DNA of 25,975 nt from an uncultured Pseudomonadota bacterium (GTDB lineage Bacteria > Pseudomonadota > Gammaproteobacteria > Burkholderiales > SG8-41). The position numbers and the translations under genes were made by a program. The stretch lies in the NCBI GenBank assembly GCA_946885605.1, contig CAMPGR010000041.1:1-25975 (forward strand), in the 5' to 3' direction. The notes beneath the pieces were generated by a model. It worked only from the letters and a program-made list of their open reading frames with translations. It was not told the DNA's origin and ran no database searches. Positions 6,615 to 15,097 of this stretch are shown here, in pieces; the stretch's first letter is position 1; the number at the start of each line of letters is the position of its first letter.

Positions 6615-8792
6615 ATGAACCGCATGTCCCCATCGTCGCAACGCGCCCGTGCGGTGCAGATCGTCGGCGTTGCCTGCGGTCAGGGGGCACGGGATCCCCG
6701 CTGTGGATACGCGCCGGAGGCGCTGCGCTCCGCCAAGCTGATATCCCGGTTGCACAGCCGAGGCGTGCGGGCCGCCTGGGTCGATACGATCCATCCGCGC
6801 CGGCCTTCCAGCGGCGACGACTGGAAGGCCGTGCACAACGTATGTAAGCGGCTCGCGCAACGGGTGGAAGGCATCGTCGCGCGCGGCGACTTCCCGGTTG
6901 TGCTCGGCGGCGATCACTCGTGCGCGATCGGCACGTGGAAAGGCATCGCGCGCGGTGCGCGGAATCGCGGAGCCTTGGGGCTCATCTGGATCGACGCGCA
7001 CATGGATGCGCATACGCCCGAAACCACTCCCAGCGGAATGTTGCACGGCATGCCGCTCGCGTGCCTGCTCGGTTATGGGAAGCCTCTGCTCACCGGCCTC
7101 GCCGACGGCGCACGGCTGGAGCCTCAGCATGTCTGCCTGGTCGGCGTGCGCAGCTTCGAACCAGGCGAGGCGGCGCTCCTGCAAAAACTGGGTGTGCGGG
7201 TATTTTCCATGGCAGACATCGTTCAGCGTGGACTCGAAGCGGTGCTCCGCGAGGCGCTCGCCGTCGTTCAGCGCGGTACCGCGGGGTTCGGTGTCTCGAT
7301 CGATCTCGATGTGGTCGACCCGCGCGATGCACCCGGGGTGGGCACGCCCGCTCCGGGTGGCACACGGGCCAAGGATCTCGTGGCGGCGCTCACGCGCTTC
7401 GCCCACGAACCCGCGCTGATCGGAGCGGAGATCGTCGAGTACAACCCGTACCGCGATCGGCATGCAGCCACGGCGGGGCTCGTGGCCGACCTGCTCGACG
7501 CCCTCCTCTGCGGCCAGCACACGCTCGATCTCGACCGCCTGATCGAGCTCGAGCAGCGCTACGGCGCGCACCACTACGATACGCTGCCCGTCGCGCTGGT
7601 GCGTGGCGAGGGCGTGTACCTGTGGGACAACCAGGGACGGCGCTACATCGACATGATGAGCGCATACTCGGCGGCGAGCCACGGGCACTGTCACCCGCGG
7701 CTCACCAAAGTGCTTGCGGCGCAGGCGCAAACGCTCACGATCACTTCACGGGCGTATCACAACGACCGGCTGCCCCTTTTTCTCGAGCGGTTGTGCGAGG
7801 TGACGCGACTCGACATGGCGCTTCCGGTCAACACCGGTCTCGAGGCGGTGGAAACCGCCTTGAAGGCGGTGCGCAAGTGGGGCGTCAAGGTGAAAGGCAC
7901 GCCGCAGGACAAGGTCGAAGTGATCGCATGCGAAGGCAATTTCCACGGCCGTTCCATCGCGATTCTTGCGATGTCTTCTGAAGCCCAGTACCGCGACGGT
8001 TTCGGGCCGTATCCGTCCGGTTTCAAGCGCATTCCCTATGGAGATGCCGCAGCGCTCGAGCGCGCGATCACGCCGCACACCGCGGCGTTCCTGGTCGAAC
8101 CGATCCAGGGCGAGGCGGGCATCGTCGTGCCTCCCGCCGGGTATCTTGCCGAATGCGGGAGAATCTGCCAGGCACATCGCGTGCTCCTCGTCTGCGATGA
8201 AATTCAAACCGGCCTCGGCCGCACCGGCCGCATCCTCGCCTGCGAGCATGAGGGCGTCCGGCCCGATGGCGTCATTCTGGGCAAGGCGCTGGGCGGCGGC
8301 CTGCTGCCCGTCTCCGCTTTCGTTGCGCGGCGCGAGCTGATGGCGGTGTTCACTCCCGGCGACCACGGCAGCACCTTCGGGGGCAATCCGCTTGCCGCCG
8401 CAGTAGGGCTCGAGGCGCTCGAGGTGATGCTGGAGGAGCGGCTTCCCGAGCGGGCAGCCCGACTTGGTGACTACCTGCTCGGGGAGCTGCGTGGCATTCG
8501 CAGCCCCCTCATACGCGACGTGCGCGGCAAGGGCCTCATGATCGGGATCGAAGTGGACGCGGCGCGCATCGCGGCACGCCTCGTCTGTGACAAGCTGCGG
8601 GAGCACGGCGTGCTCAGCAAAGACACGCACGGTGCAGTGGTGCGCTTCGCCCCGCCGCTCGTCATCACCCGCGAGCAGATCGATGCCGCGGTGGAAGCGG
8701 TGCGCAGAACCTTCGCCGCCCTCGATACGACGCTCGCCGCGCCGGCCGACTCGACTCAGCCAAGTGGTGCGGTTTCGACCACGATTGGCTGA
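6615..8792 (+). CDS. Bifunctional fusion: arginase - ornithine aminotransferase
   Basis: One 725-residue frame holding two complete enzymes. Residues 12-300 are an arginase: GGDHS (98-102), DAHMDAH (127-133), H144 in HGMP, SIDLDVVDP (228-236) and E275 in EYNP, so both manganese ligand sets are present. Residues about 305-705 are a class III aminotransferase of the ornithine type: NTGLEAVETALKAVRKWG (406-423), EGNFHGR (440-446), EPIQGEAG (495-502), DEIQTGLGRTG (528-538) and the PLP lysine K557 in GKALGGG. Together they would convert arginine to ornithine plus urea, then ornithine to glutamate semialdehyde, the RocF and RocD steps. There is no stop or frame change between them, and the linker is only a few residues. 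The start ATG follows GAGGAGG by 6 bp. It stands alone as a transcription unit. Confidence 0.93.
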   Translation: MNRMSPSSQRARAVQIVGVACGQGARDPRCGYAPEALRSAKLISRLHSRGVRAAWVDTIHPRRPSSGDDWKAVHNVCKRLAQRVEGIVARGDFPVVLGGDHSCAIGTWKGIARGARNRGALGLIWIDAHMDAHTPETTPSGMLHGMPLACLLGYGKPLLTGLADGARLEPQHVCLVGVRSFEPGEAALLQKLGVRVFSMADIVQRGLEAVLREALAVVQRGTAGFGVSIDLDVVDPRDAPGVGTPAPGGTRAKDLVAALTRFAHEPALIGAEIVEYNPYRDRHAATAGLVADLLDALLCGQHTLDLDRLIELEQRYGAHHYDTLPVALVRGEGVYLWDNQGRRYIDMMSAYSAASHGHCHPRLTKVLAAQAQTLTITSRAYHNDRLPLFLERLCEVTRLDMALPVNTGLEAVETALKAVRKWGVKVKGTPQDKVEVIACEGNFHGRSIAILAMSSEAQYRDGFGPYPSGFKRIPYGDAAALERAITPHTAAFLVEPIQGEAGIVVPPAGYLAECGRICQAHRVLLVCDEIQTGLGRTGRILACEHEGVRPDGVILGKALGGGLLPVSAFVARRELMAVFTPGDHGSTFGGNPLAAAVGLEALEVMLEERLPERAARLGDYLLGELRGIRSPLIRDVRGKGLMIGIEVDAARIAARLVCDKLREHGVLSKDTHGAVVRFAPPLVITREQIDAAVEAVRRTFAALDTTLAAPADSTQPSGAVSTTIG
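8756..8792 (+). other. Long hairpin over the 3' end and stop codon of the fusion gene
   Basis: TCAGCCAA (8756-8763) and GTGGT (8764-8768) pair with ACCAC (8778-8782) and TTGGCTGA (8785-8792), with a two-base bulge and a nine-base loop. The right arm ends exactly with the TGA stop codon. There is no T-tract after it (CTTGCCTCGG), so it is not a classical terminator. It may block 3' exonucleases, or attenuate transcripts from the converging TctC gene. Confidence 0.55.
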
Positions 8793-8867
8793 CTTGCCTC
8801 GGGCTCACGCGAAAATTCGGCGAGCATGCAGCCCGGCGGCGTCCCGCGATTGTCGCGCGCAGGCCCT

Positions 8868-9836
8868 CTAGTTAATCGGTATCCCCGCGCTCTTGATGAT
8901 CCTCGCCCAGGTCGCCGTCTCGTCGCGCAGGATCTTGGCCAGTTCCTCCGACGTCGACGAATCCGCCTCGACGCCCTGGCTGAAGAGCTGATCGCGCACC
9001 TCTTTCGTGTCCAGCGCCTTCACGGCCGCCTGGTTCAACTTGGCGATGATCGCTTTCGGAGTGCCGGCCGGCGCGAAGAGGCCAAACCACGTTTCGTACA
9101 CATATCCCGGCACGCCCGCTTCCTGTGCGGTAGGGAGATCGGGAAACGCCTGCGAGCGCTTGGCGCTGGTTACGGCGAGCAGCCGTACCCGGCCGGCTTT
9201 CGCGTGGTTGGCCGCGCTCGCCATAACCGGGATCGAAAGCTGCACTTCGCCCGTGATCGTCGCGGCCACCGACGGGCCGCCGCCCTTGTACGGCACGTGC
9301 GTGAAGTTGACCCCGGCGACGTGCTCCAGGAGCGCGACGGACAGGTGCCCCGCGCTGCCCACACCTGCCGAGCCATAGTTCAACTTGCCGGGCTCCTTCT
9401 TCGCCAACGCGATCAGCTCCCGCATGTTCTTCACAGGCAGCTTGTTGTTCACGACCACAACGGAAGGCGCAACGCCGAGCTTCGATATGGGCGCGAGATC
9501 TTTCACCGCGTTATACGACAGTTTCGAATACAGCGTTTGATTGATCGCAAGCGCGATGTGGGAAATGAGCAAGGTGTAACCGTCGGGGGCCGCCCGCGCC
9601 GCTATGCCGGTCCCCAGCGTGCTGCCCGCGCCGCCGCGGTTATCCACGATCACGGTCTGGCCCAGCTCGTCGCCGAGCTTGGCGCCCACCACACGGGCGA
9701 CGAGGTCGCTCGTTCCGCCGGGCGAGAATGGAACGATCAAGCGGATCGGACGATCGGGATAGCTCTGGGAGTGAGCGACCATTGCATAACCAGAGCAAAA
9801 CAGAATTACGAGTAGCGTGCTGAGACTTCGAGTCAT
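8868..9836 (-). CDS. TctC/Bug solute-binding protein
   Basis: A 322-residue periplasmic binding protein at the end of the selenoprotein operon. It has a signal peptide (MTRSLSTLLVILFCSGYAMV, cleavage near AHS), then SYPDRPIRLIVPFSPGGTSD, VIVDNRGGAGS, PDGYTLL, NYGSAGVGSAGHL, HVPYKGGGPS and the C-terminal FGLFAPAGTPKAI. The AAAGGAGG site lies 6 bp before the ATG. The gene starts 54 bp after the last of three MmgE/PrpD genes, so it probably delivers the substrate for that pathway. No TctA or TctB subunit is present in the window; it must use components encoded elsewhere or act as a sensor. The ligand is not predictable. Confidence 0.93.
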   Translation of the reverse strand: MTRSLSTLLVILFCSGYAMVAHSQSYPDRPIRLIVPFSPGGTSDLVARVVGAKLGDELGQTVIVDNRGGAGSTLGTGIAARAAPDGYTLLISHIALAINQTLYSKLSYNAVKDLAPISKLGVAPSVVVVNNKLPVKNMRELIALAKKEPGKLNYGSAGVGSAGHLSVALLEHVAGVNFTHVPYKGGGPSVAATITGEVQLSIPVMASAANHAKAGRVRLLAVTSAKRSQAFPDLPTAQEAGVPGYVYETWFGLFAPAGTPKAIIAKLNQAAVKALDTKEVRDQLFSQGVEADSSTSEELAKILRDETATWARIIKSAGIPIN

Positions 9837-9890
9837 TGGTTTCCTCCTTTATCGTTTACAGTGCGAGATTCCCGGAGCCGCGGGATCGGT

Positions 9891-11297
9891 CTAATGCTGC
9901 CGTGCCGATCGCGATGCTTGCGATCCGCGGGCGGATGGCGCCGTAAGCCGCATCAGCTCTCCGACGTCGTTACAGCGCTCGATGCGCATCACCATGTCCG
10001 CAATTCTCGAAGCGCGCATGGCGCCCACGACAGGAATTGCAAGATTGTCGAACTTCACTCTCAGTTCATCATCCGACATGGGATTCTCTATCGAGCCCTT
10101 CGGATAGTCCACCTGCGCGGTATGGACCTCTCCGGATGCGAGCTTCACCGTCATGTGGCATGACACCCCGCGGGGCAGGCTGGCGTCCGTTTCGATTCTC
10201 GTAACCGCCATCAACCGGCGAATGCTCGGGTCTTTCAGCTTGCGGTCGGTGTACTGCGCGAGCAATGCCTTGCCTTCGACGAACGCGACCGCCACCGAAT
10301 ACGGCAGGCTCACCTGCGCTTCATGATAAGTGCGCGGCGTAGCGTTCCGATGGTATTCCGACCAGTCGGGGTGGCGCTTCACGACGATGCCTTCTATCGC
10401 ACCGATACGCGGCGCGTGCTCGCGCCGGATCTCCAGCGCGCAATCTATCGCATTGTGTATGGGGCGCGCGCACGAATACGGCTTGAACTCGATGCGCAAT
10501 TCGTACGCTGCGCCGAGCCGACGGCTGATTTCAGAACCCTTCTTGCCGCCTGCAAAGGCATGGAGGAATCCTCGCTCGCCCTCGAATATGGTATCGGCGC
10601 CTGTAAAGCCCAGTTTCGCCATGAGCGCAGCCGTGACGCCGTTGCGCGCCGCGGGACCGGGATTGAAGCGCTTCTGCATGGAGGGGCCATACATCTCCAT
10701 GAGGCCGGATGCCTGCGCCCCGGCAAGCCCCAGCGCGGAGGTCAACTTCGCGGCATTGAGCCTCATGAGCTTCCCCGCAGCCACGGTGGCGCCGAACACC
10801 CCGCACGTCGGCGTGGTATGGAATGCGCGGTTACGCAAATCGTTGTTGGCCGCCATGCTCACGCGCTCCATCACTTCGCAACCCGCCGCGAGCGCGGTGA
10901 GTAGCTCTTTGCCGCTCGCCTGGGCTGCCTCCGCCACCGCAAGCGCCGCCGAGAACACCGGCGGGCTGAAGTGAAAGAGCGCCAGCACGTCGATGTCATC
11001 GAGCTCGATGCTGTGGCAGGAAATCGCATTGGCGAAGCTCGCGGCAGTCATGGGGACACGCTCGCCGCCGCCGATCAGCGTTGCCTCGGGCGCCTTGCCC
11101 TGCAGCGACGCAAACTCGCGGGCGACGCGTCCGCTATCGGTCTCACTGCCCGCGATCGCAACACCGAGATAGTCGAGCAGAAGACGTTTCATCGCGACCC
11201 TGCTCCCGGCCGGGATTTGGGTGTACTTCAATCGGGCATGATGCTCGGCCAGTTGGCCGGCGAGCGTGCGGCCCGTGGGCGCGCTTTTCTTGTTCAT
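9891..11297 (-). CDS. MmgE/PrpD family protein (copy 1)
   Basis: A 468-residue MmgE/PrpD protein. Visible family features are the N-terminal RLLLDYLGVAIAGSE, FANAISCHSIELDDID (the conserved H..E.DD region), TPTCGVFGATVAAGKL, and FNPGPAARNGVTAALMAKLGFTG. Proven members include 2-methylcitrate dehydratase, iminodisuccinate epimerase and cis-aconitate decarboxylase. Most genomic copies, like this one, cannot be given a substrate. It is separated from the next copy by 18 bp and is the third of three in a row. The C-terminus ends with a low-complexity SARGSQASRSARQH. Start ATG at 11297; the upstream AAAGGTC is a modest ribosome binding site. Confidence 0.92.
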   Translation of the reverse strand: MNKKSAPTGRTLAGQLAEHHARLKYTQIPAGSRVAMKRLLLDYLGVAIAGSETDSGRVAREFASLQGKAPEATLIGGGERVPMTAASFANAISCHSIELDDIDVLALFHFSPPVFSAALAVAEAAQASGKELLTALAAGCEVMERVSMAANNDLRNRAFHTTPTCGVFGATVAAGKLMRLNAAKLTSALGLAGAQASGLMEMYGPSMQKRFNPGPAARNGVTAALMAKLGFTGADTIFEGERGFLHAFAGGKKGSEISRRLGAAYELRIEFKPYSCARPIHNAIDCALEIRREHAPRIGAIEGIVVKRHPDWSEYHRNATPRTYHEAQVSLPYSVAVAFVEGKALLAQYTDRKLKDPSIRRLMAVTRIETDASLPRGVSCHMTVKLASGEVHTAQVDYPKGSIENPMSDDELRVKFDNLAIPVVGAMRASRIADMVMRIERCNDVGELMRLTAPSARGSQASRSARQH

Positions 11298-11315
11298 GGG
11301 AACGACCTTTGCGTT

Positions 11316-12713
11316 TCAGTTGATCTTGGCCGCGACGAGCTCGATCAGCTCTCGCGTATTGTCCAGACGCTCGAGATCGCGCACGAGATCGAGGATCCGC
11401 GACATGCGTTTTTCGGGGATGCAGGACCGCACGACGTGGCGGAACTTGTAGACGATGTCATCGGGTTGCATGGGCGCTTCGGGGCTGCCGCGGCGATGAA
11501 GCACGAGCTTCCGGAACGTGCGCCCATCGCGGGTCGTCACGGTCACGCGCGCGGCATGACGGAACGGAGCGCCCATCTTCTCGATCTCCGGGTCCACGTT
11601 GGCGCAGATCCGGCCGATGAACTCGAGAATGCGAGGGTCGCGCAGCCGCTCCTCGCGGTACTGGTCGGTGAAGGCCATGCCGTCGATGGCGATCACGGCG
11701 AGCCCGTAGTAGAGGTTCATCTGCGCGGCAGTGACGCCCTGCGCCTTGTATTCCCAAGCACAATGGACGTGCGTCATGGGGCTCAACCCCGTTTCTATTT
11801 TTGCAACATCGTCGGCGCCGAGATTGTTCTCGCGCAGGATGTCGGCAAGACCATCGAGCGCGGTGTGGATGCTCGTCACGCTCGCGTGCGGCTTGTAACC
11901 GACGTTGAGCGTCTCCCACACCGTGCCCAGGCCCTCGGTAAGACGCTGCGGCGCGGGCTTGTCCGAAAGCGTGCTGAGATAACCGCCGTACGACGCCTCC
12001 AGCACGTCGGTAATCCCGGTAAAGCCATCGCCCGCCAGCAGCGCGCAATAGACGCCGCTCTGTGCGGCGCGGCCGCTGTGGAAGCGCTTCACCATCGCGC
12101 CTTCCTGCGCCGCCATGAGCCCGCCCGCCTGCGATCCCGCGATGCCGAGCGCGTGTTGAAACCGCGATGCATCGAGGCCCATGGCGCGCGCCGCGGTCGC
12201 CGCGGCGACAAACGCTCCGGAAGTACCCTGAGGATGGAAGCCGCGGAAGAAGAGACTCATCGTGGCCGCACTTCCGACGCGATGCCCGACTTCGTATCCG
12301 GCAATCATCGCGGTGATCAAGTCCTTGCCCGGCGCGCCGCCCTGCTGCTCGGCGAAGGCGAAAGCGACCGGCGTTGCAATCGATCCGGCATGGACGATCG
12401 ATTCCTTGTGGATGTCGTCGAGCTCGAAAGCGTGACCGCTCGTGCCGTTCACGAGCGCGGCGAGCGCGAGCGAGGTGCGTTCGCCCATGCCCATGAGCGC
12501 CGCGACCGGACGAGCGCCTTCAGCCTTCGCCAGCGTGGCGACCTTCTGCGTCCATGGAAGACTCGCCCCGAACAAGCAACAGCCGAGGCTGTCCAGGATG
12601 CTCAGCTTTATGCGCTCGACCGCCTCGCGCGGAATACCCTCATAGCGCAGGCCGGATGCAAACGCGGCCAGGTCCCGGGTCGCCCCCGGCAACAACGGTG
12701 AACCAGCAGACAT
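11316..12713 (-). CDS. MmgE/PrpD family protein (copy 2)
   Basis: A 465-residue member of the same family. Features: RIKLSILDSLGCCLFGASLP, LVNGTSGHAFELDDIHKES, FHPQGTSGAFVAAATAARAM and FHSGRAAQSGVYCALLAGDGFTG. The last segment resembles copy 1 (KRF..G.AA..GV..AL....GFTG) more than copy 3, so copies 1 and 2 are probably closer relatives. It begins only 2 bp after the stop of copy 3, whose 3' end supplies the GAAGGGG ribosome binding site. This tight spacing points to translational coupling. The substrate is unknown; the family acts on small di- and tricarboxylic acids. Confidence 0.92.
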   Translation of the reverse strand: MSAGSPLLPGATRDLAAFASGLRYEGIPREAVERIKLSILDSLGCCLFGASLPWTQKVATLAKAEGARPVAALMGMGERTSLALAALVNGTSGHAFELDDIHKESIVHAGSIATPVAFAFAEQQGGAPGKDLITAMIAGYEVGHRVGSAATMSLFFRGFHPQGTSGAFVAAATAARAMGLDASRFQHALGIAGSQAGGLMAAQEGAMVKRFHSGRAAQSGVYCALLAGDGFTGITDVLEASYGGYLSTLSDKPAPQRLTEGLGTVWETLNVGYKPHASVTSIHTALDGLADILRENNLGADDVAKIETGLSPMTHVHCAWEYKAQGVTAAQMNLYYGLAVIAIDGMAFTDQYREERLRDPRILEFIGRICANVDPEIEKMGAPFRHAARVTVTTRDGRTFRKLVLHRRGSPEAPMQPDDIVYKFRHVVRSCIPEKRMSRILDLVRDLERLDNTRELIELVAAKIN

Positions 12714-12715
12714 TT

Positions 12716-14083
12716 CTACCCCTTCGGTGAGAGCAGCGCGGTCACGGTGCGCACATCCTGCACGGACTCGAACTGCCAGATCGCCTCGATAAACTTTTCA
12801 CGTTGCTCCGCGCTGAGCCGACTCGCGCTCAGCTCGATGAACTTGCGCTCGATTTCGCCATCCGTCATCGGGTTCTTCTCGTGTCCCTTGGGATAGCGTA
12901 TCTCCGCCACGCGCGGCTCGCCGGAGCGGGTCAGGATGGTAATCCGCCCGGGCGCGCCCTCCGGATACATCGCCGACAGCGCCGGGTCTTCGAGGATTTT
13001 CACTTTGCGCATGATTTCCTTCACCGCGGGATCGCGCAGCCGCTCCTCGGCGAATGAGGCTTGCGTCACCTCGCCGTCGAGGAGCGCGATGGCGATGCAA
13101 TACGGCAGGCTATGGTCGGCCGTCTCGCGCGTTGTCGGCGCCCAGCGCGAGGCGTCGGCGCCCATCATGAAGACCGCTGTGCCGTACGCCTCGACTTTGA
13201 TCTCCTCGATCTCCGCCAGATTCACGCGTTCGCGCAGATCGAGCGCCGCGAGCACGGCGGATTGGCCGTGATAACAGACGGGCAGGCTCTTGGTATGGGT
13301 CCTCCCGATGACGGGCTCAACCGGCAAGGGCCATTCGGAGCGGCCGATCGCTTCCCACAACCCTCCCGAGCCATCGAAGGCCGCTGCAGGCCCGGTGAAC
13401 CCTTCCTTGGCCAGCATCGCAGCGAAGACCGCATTGCGCGACGCATTCGCTCCGGCGCACCCCTTCCAGCTCGAGAGGTTCCCGCGACGCGCTTGCGCGA
13501 GCGCCATGTTCGGGGTGATTGCGAGCGAAAGCGCGTGCCCTGCTTCGTCGGCGGATAACCCCATCAGCTTCGCCGCGCCCAGCGCGCAGCCCAGCACGCC
13601 ATAAACAGGCTGGTCCCATCCTTTGGCGTTGACGTCCACGTGCTCGCAAAAGCTGCAATAGATGTCGTAGGCGAGTGAAATTGCTTCGATCAAGGCCTTC
13701 CCATCGGCGTGCGCGAGCTCCGCCGCCGCGACCAGGCCGGAAATCATGTCGCTCGGATGACCGCGGCTGCGCCCGAGATAGGTGTCGCTCACGTCGAGCG
13801 CCCTCGCCATCACCCCGTTGGCGAACGCGGCAAGGTCAGGAGCCGTCAGGGTATCGCTCCCCCAAACGCGCGCTTGATCGGTCGACTGGTATCGGGCAGC
13901 GAAGGAACGAGACATTACGCATACCGGCTCGTCGTACGCACCGAGCGCACTTGCGAAGGTATCGATGAGGTGGCGCTTCACCTCGTGCAGCGTGCGGGCG
14001 CCGAGCGCGTCGAAGGTCGTGCCCTGCGCAAATGAGATGAGACGACGGCTCGTCTCGTCCCAATGCGCGCGCTCGTTATTCAT
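12716..14083 (-). CDS. MmgE/PrpD family protein (copy 3, PrpD-like core)
   Basis: A 455-residue protein starting MNNERAHWDE. I choose the ATG at 14083 because it overlaps the stop of the upstream LysR gene by four bases (ATGA) and follows GGGAGAGG. The frame stays open 100 codons further upstream only as a shadow of the LysR gene. Features: LIDTFASALGAY, ARALDVSDTYLG, GVLGCALGAAKLMGLSADEA, then NLSSWKGCAGANASRNAVFA and MLAKEGFTGP. The SSWKGCA.A.ASRN segment resembles true 2-methylcitrate dehydratase, so this copy is the best candidate of the three for a hydro-lyase on a methylcitrate-like acid. Three divergent copies in series suggest successive steps or related substrates. Confidence 0.92.
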   Translation of the reverse strand: MNNERAHWDETSRRLISFAQGTTFDALGARTLHEVKRHLIDTFASALGAYDEPVCVMSRSFAARYQSTDQARVWGSDTLTAPDLAAFANGVMARALDVSDTYLGRSRGHPSDMISGLVAAAELAHADGKALIEAISLAYDIYCSFCEHVDVNAKGWDQPVYGVLGCALGAAKLMGLSADEAGHALSLAITPNMALAQARRGNLSSWKGCAGANASRNAVFAAMLAKEGFTGPAAAFDGSGGLWEAIGRSEWPLPVEPVIGRTHTKSLPVCYHGQSAVLAALDLRERVNLAEIEEIKVEAYGTAVFMMGADASRWAPTTRETADHSLPYCIAIALLDGEVTQASFAEERLRDPAVKEIMRKVKILEDPALSAMYPEGAPGRITILTRSGEPRVAEIRYPKGHEKNPMTDGEIERKFIELSASRLSAEQREKFIEAIWQFESVQDVRTVTALLSPKG

Positions 14084-15069
14084 TTCGCCTCTCCCACTGA
14101 CTTGCGCCGCCGGTCTTCTTTCGTCGGGGCTGGCTTCTCGCCTTGCGGCCGCTTTTGCATCTCCGCCCTCAGGATCTCCGGGGTCAACTCCGGCGCGAGC
14201 AGCCCGATGAAATGGCTCGCGAATTTCCGCACGTACGCGTTCCGCCGCAGCGATACGTAGGTCGTGCTGGATTCGAAGAGATGGCTCGCGTCCCGCGCGC
14301 GCAAATCGCGGTCGTGCCGCGGATCGACGGCCACCGTGGCGAGGATCGCGATGCCAAGGCCCATTTCCACGTACGTCTTGCAAACGTCGGCATCCACCGC
14401 CCCGAATATCACGTTGGGCTCTATACCCTGCTTGCGAAACGCGTCCATGATCTTCCAGCTTCCACTCCGGGCCCGATCGTGCGAAATGATCGGATAGCGC
14501 GCGATCGCCTGCAGCGTGAGTTTCTTCACGCGGAATATCTCATGCCCGCGCTTCGCGATCACGCTGCGCGTGATCGGAAAGCACGGCATCATCACGAGGT
14601 TCGGAAACGGACGCATTGTTTCGGTGCCTATCGCCACATCCGCCTCGCCGGACTCCACCGCTTCGCAGATCTGGGTGGGATTGCCCTGCTGCAGCCCGAT
14701 GCGCACCTTGGGATAGCGCCTGATAAACCGCTCCACGACTTTGGGCAGCACGTAGCGCGCATACGTATGCGTCGTTGCGATCGTGAGCGATCCGCTCTCG
14801 CGGTCCAGATAATCGTCGCGGATGGTGCGAAGGCTATCGACATCCCCGAGTATCCTCTGCGCGATCTCGATGACCTCGCGCCCCGGCTCGGTCAGCCCCA
14901 CTACCCGATTGCGCTTTCGCTGAAATATCGGAAAACCGATCTCCGACTCCAGCAACTGGATCTGCTTGCTCACCCCCGGTTGCGAGGTGTGCAATGCCTC
15001 CGCCGCAGCCGAGATGTGGTTTCCGCGCTTATAGACTTCCAGCACGCACTTGAGCTGCGAGAGCTTCAC
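14080..15069 (-). CDS. LysR family transcriptional regulator, CysB-like
   Basis: A 329-residue regulator closely resembling CysB/Cbl: MKLSQLKCVLEVYKRGNHIS, then AAAEALHTSQPGVSKQIQLL in the helix-turn-helix, IATTHTYARYVLPKV (97-111), and DADVCKTYVEMGLGIAILA. In E. coli CysB, residues T100, T102 and Q103 help bind the sulfate-like anion. Here T100 and T102 are kept, but position 103 is tyrosine, so the effector may differ. It starts with GTG at 15069, 28 bp after the selenoprotein gene, without a clear Shine-Dalgarno. It overlaps the next gene by ATGA. An embedded regulator suggests autogenous control of the whole operon. A lysine/arginine-rich tail follows residue 310. Confidence 0.93.
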   Translation of the reverse strand: MKLSQLKCVLEVYKRGNHISAAAEALHTSQPGVSKQIQLLESEIGFPIFQRKRNRVVGLTEPGREVIEIAQRILGDVDSLRTIRDDYLDRESGSLTIATTHTYARYVLPKVVERFIRRYPKVRIGLQQGNPTQICEAVESGEADVAIGTETMRPFPNLVMMPCFPITRSVIAKRGHEIFRVKKLTLQAIARYPIISHDRARSGSWKIMDAFRKQGIEPNVIFGAVDADVCKTYVEMGLGIAILATVAVDPRHDRDLRARDASHLFESSTTYVSLRRNAYVRKFASHFIGLLAPELTPEILRAEMQKRPQGEKPAPTKEDRRRKSVGEAK

Positions 15070-15097
15070 GGCCGGGTTTTGACGGCAAGAGCGTCTC

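Noticed and set aside
6489..7730. 413-codon minus-strand frame opposite the arginase domain
   Set aside because: Antisense to a gene with intact catalytic motifs; composition is typical of a shadow frame.
10971..12701. 576-codon plus-strand frame opposite two MmgE/PrpD genes
   Set aside because: It spans the junction of two well-supported genes on the other strand and contains no recognisable domain.
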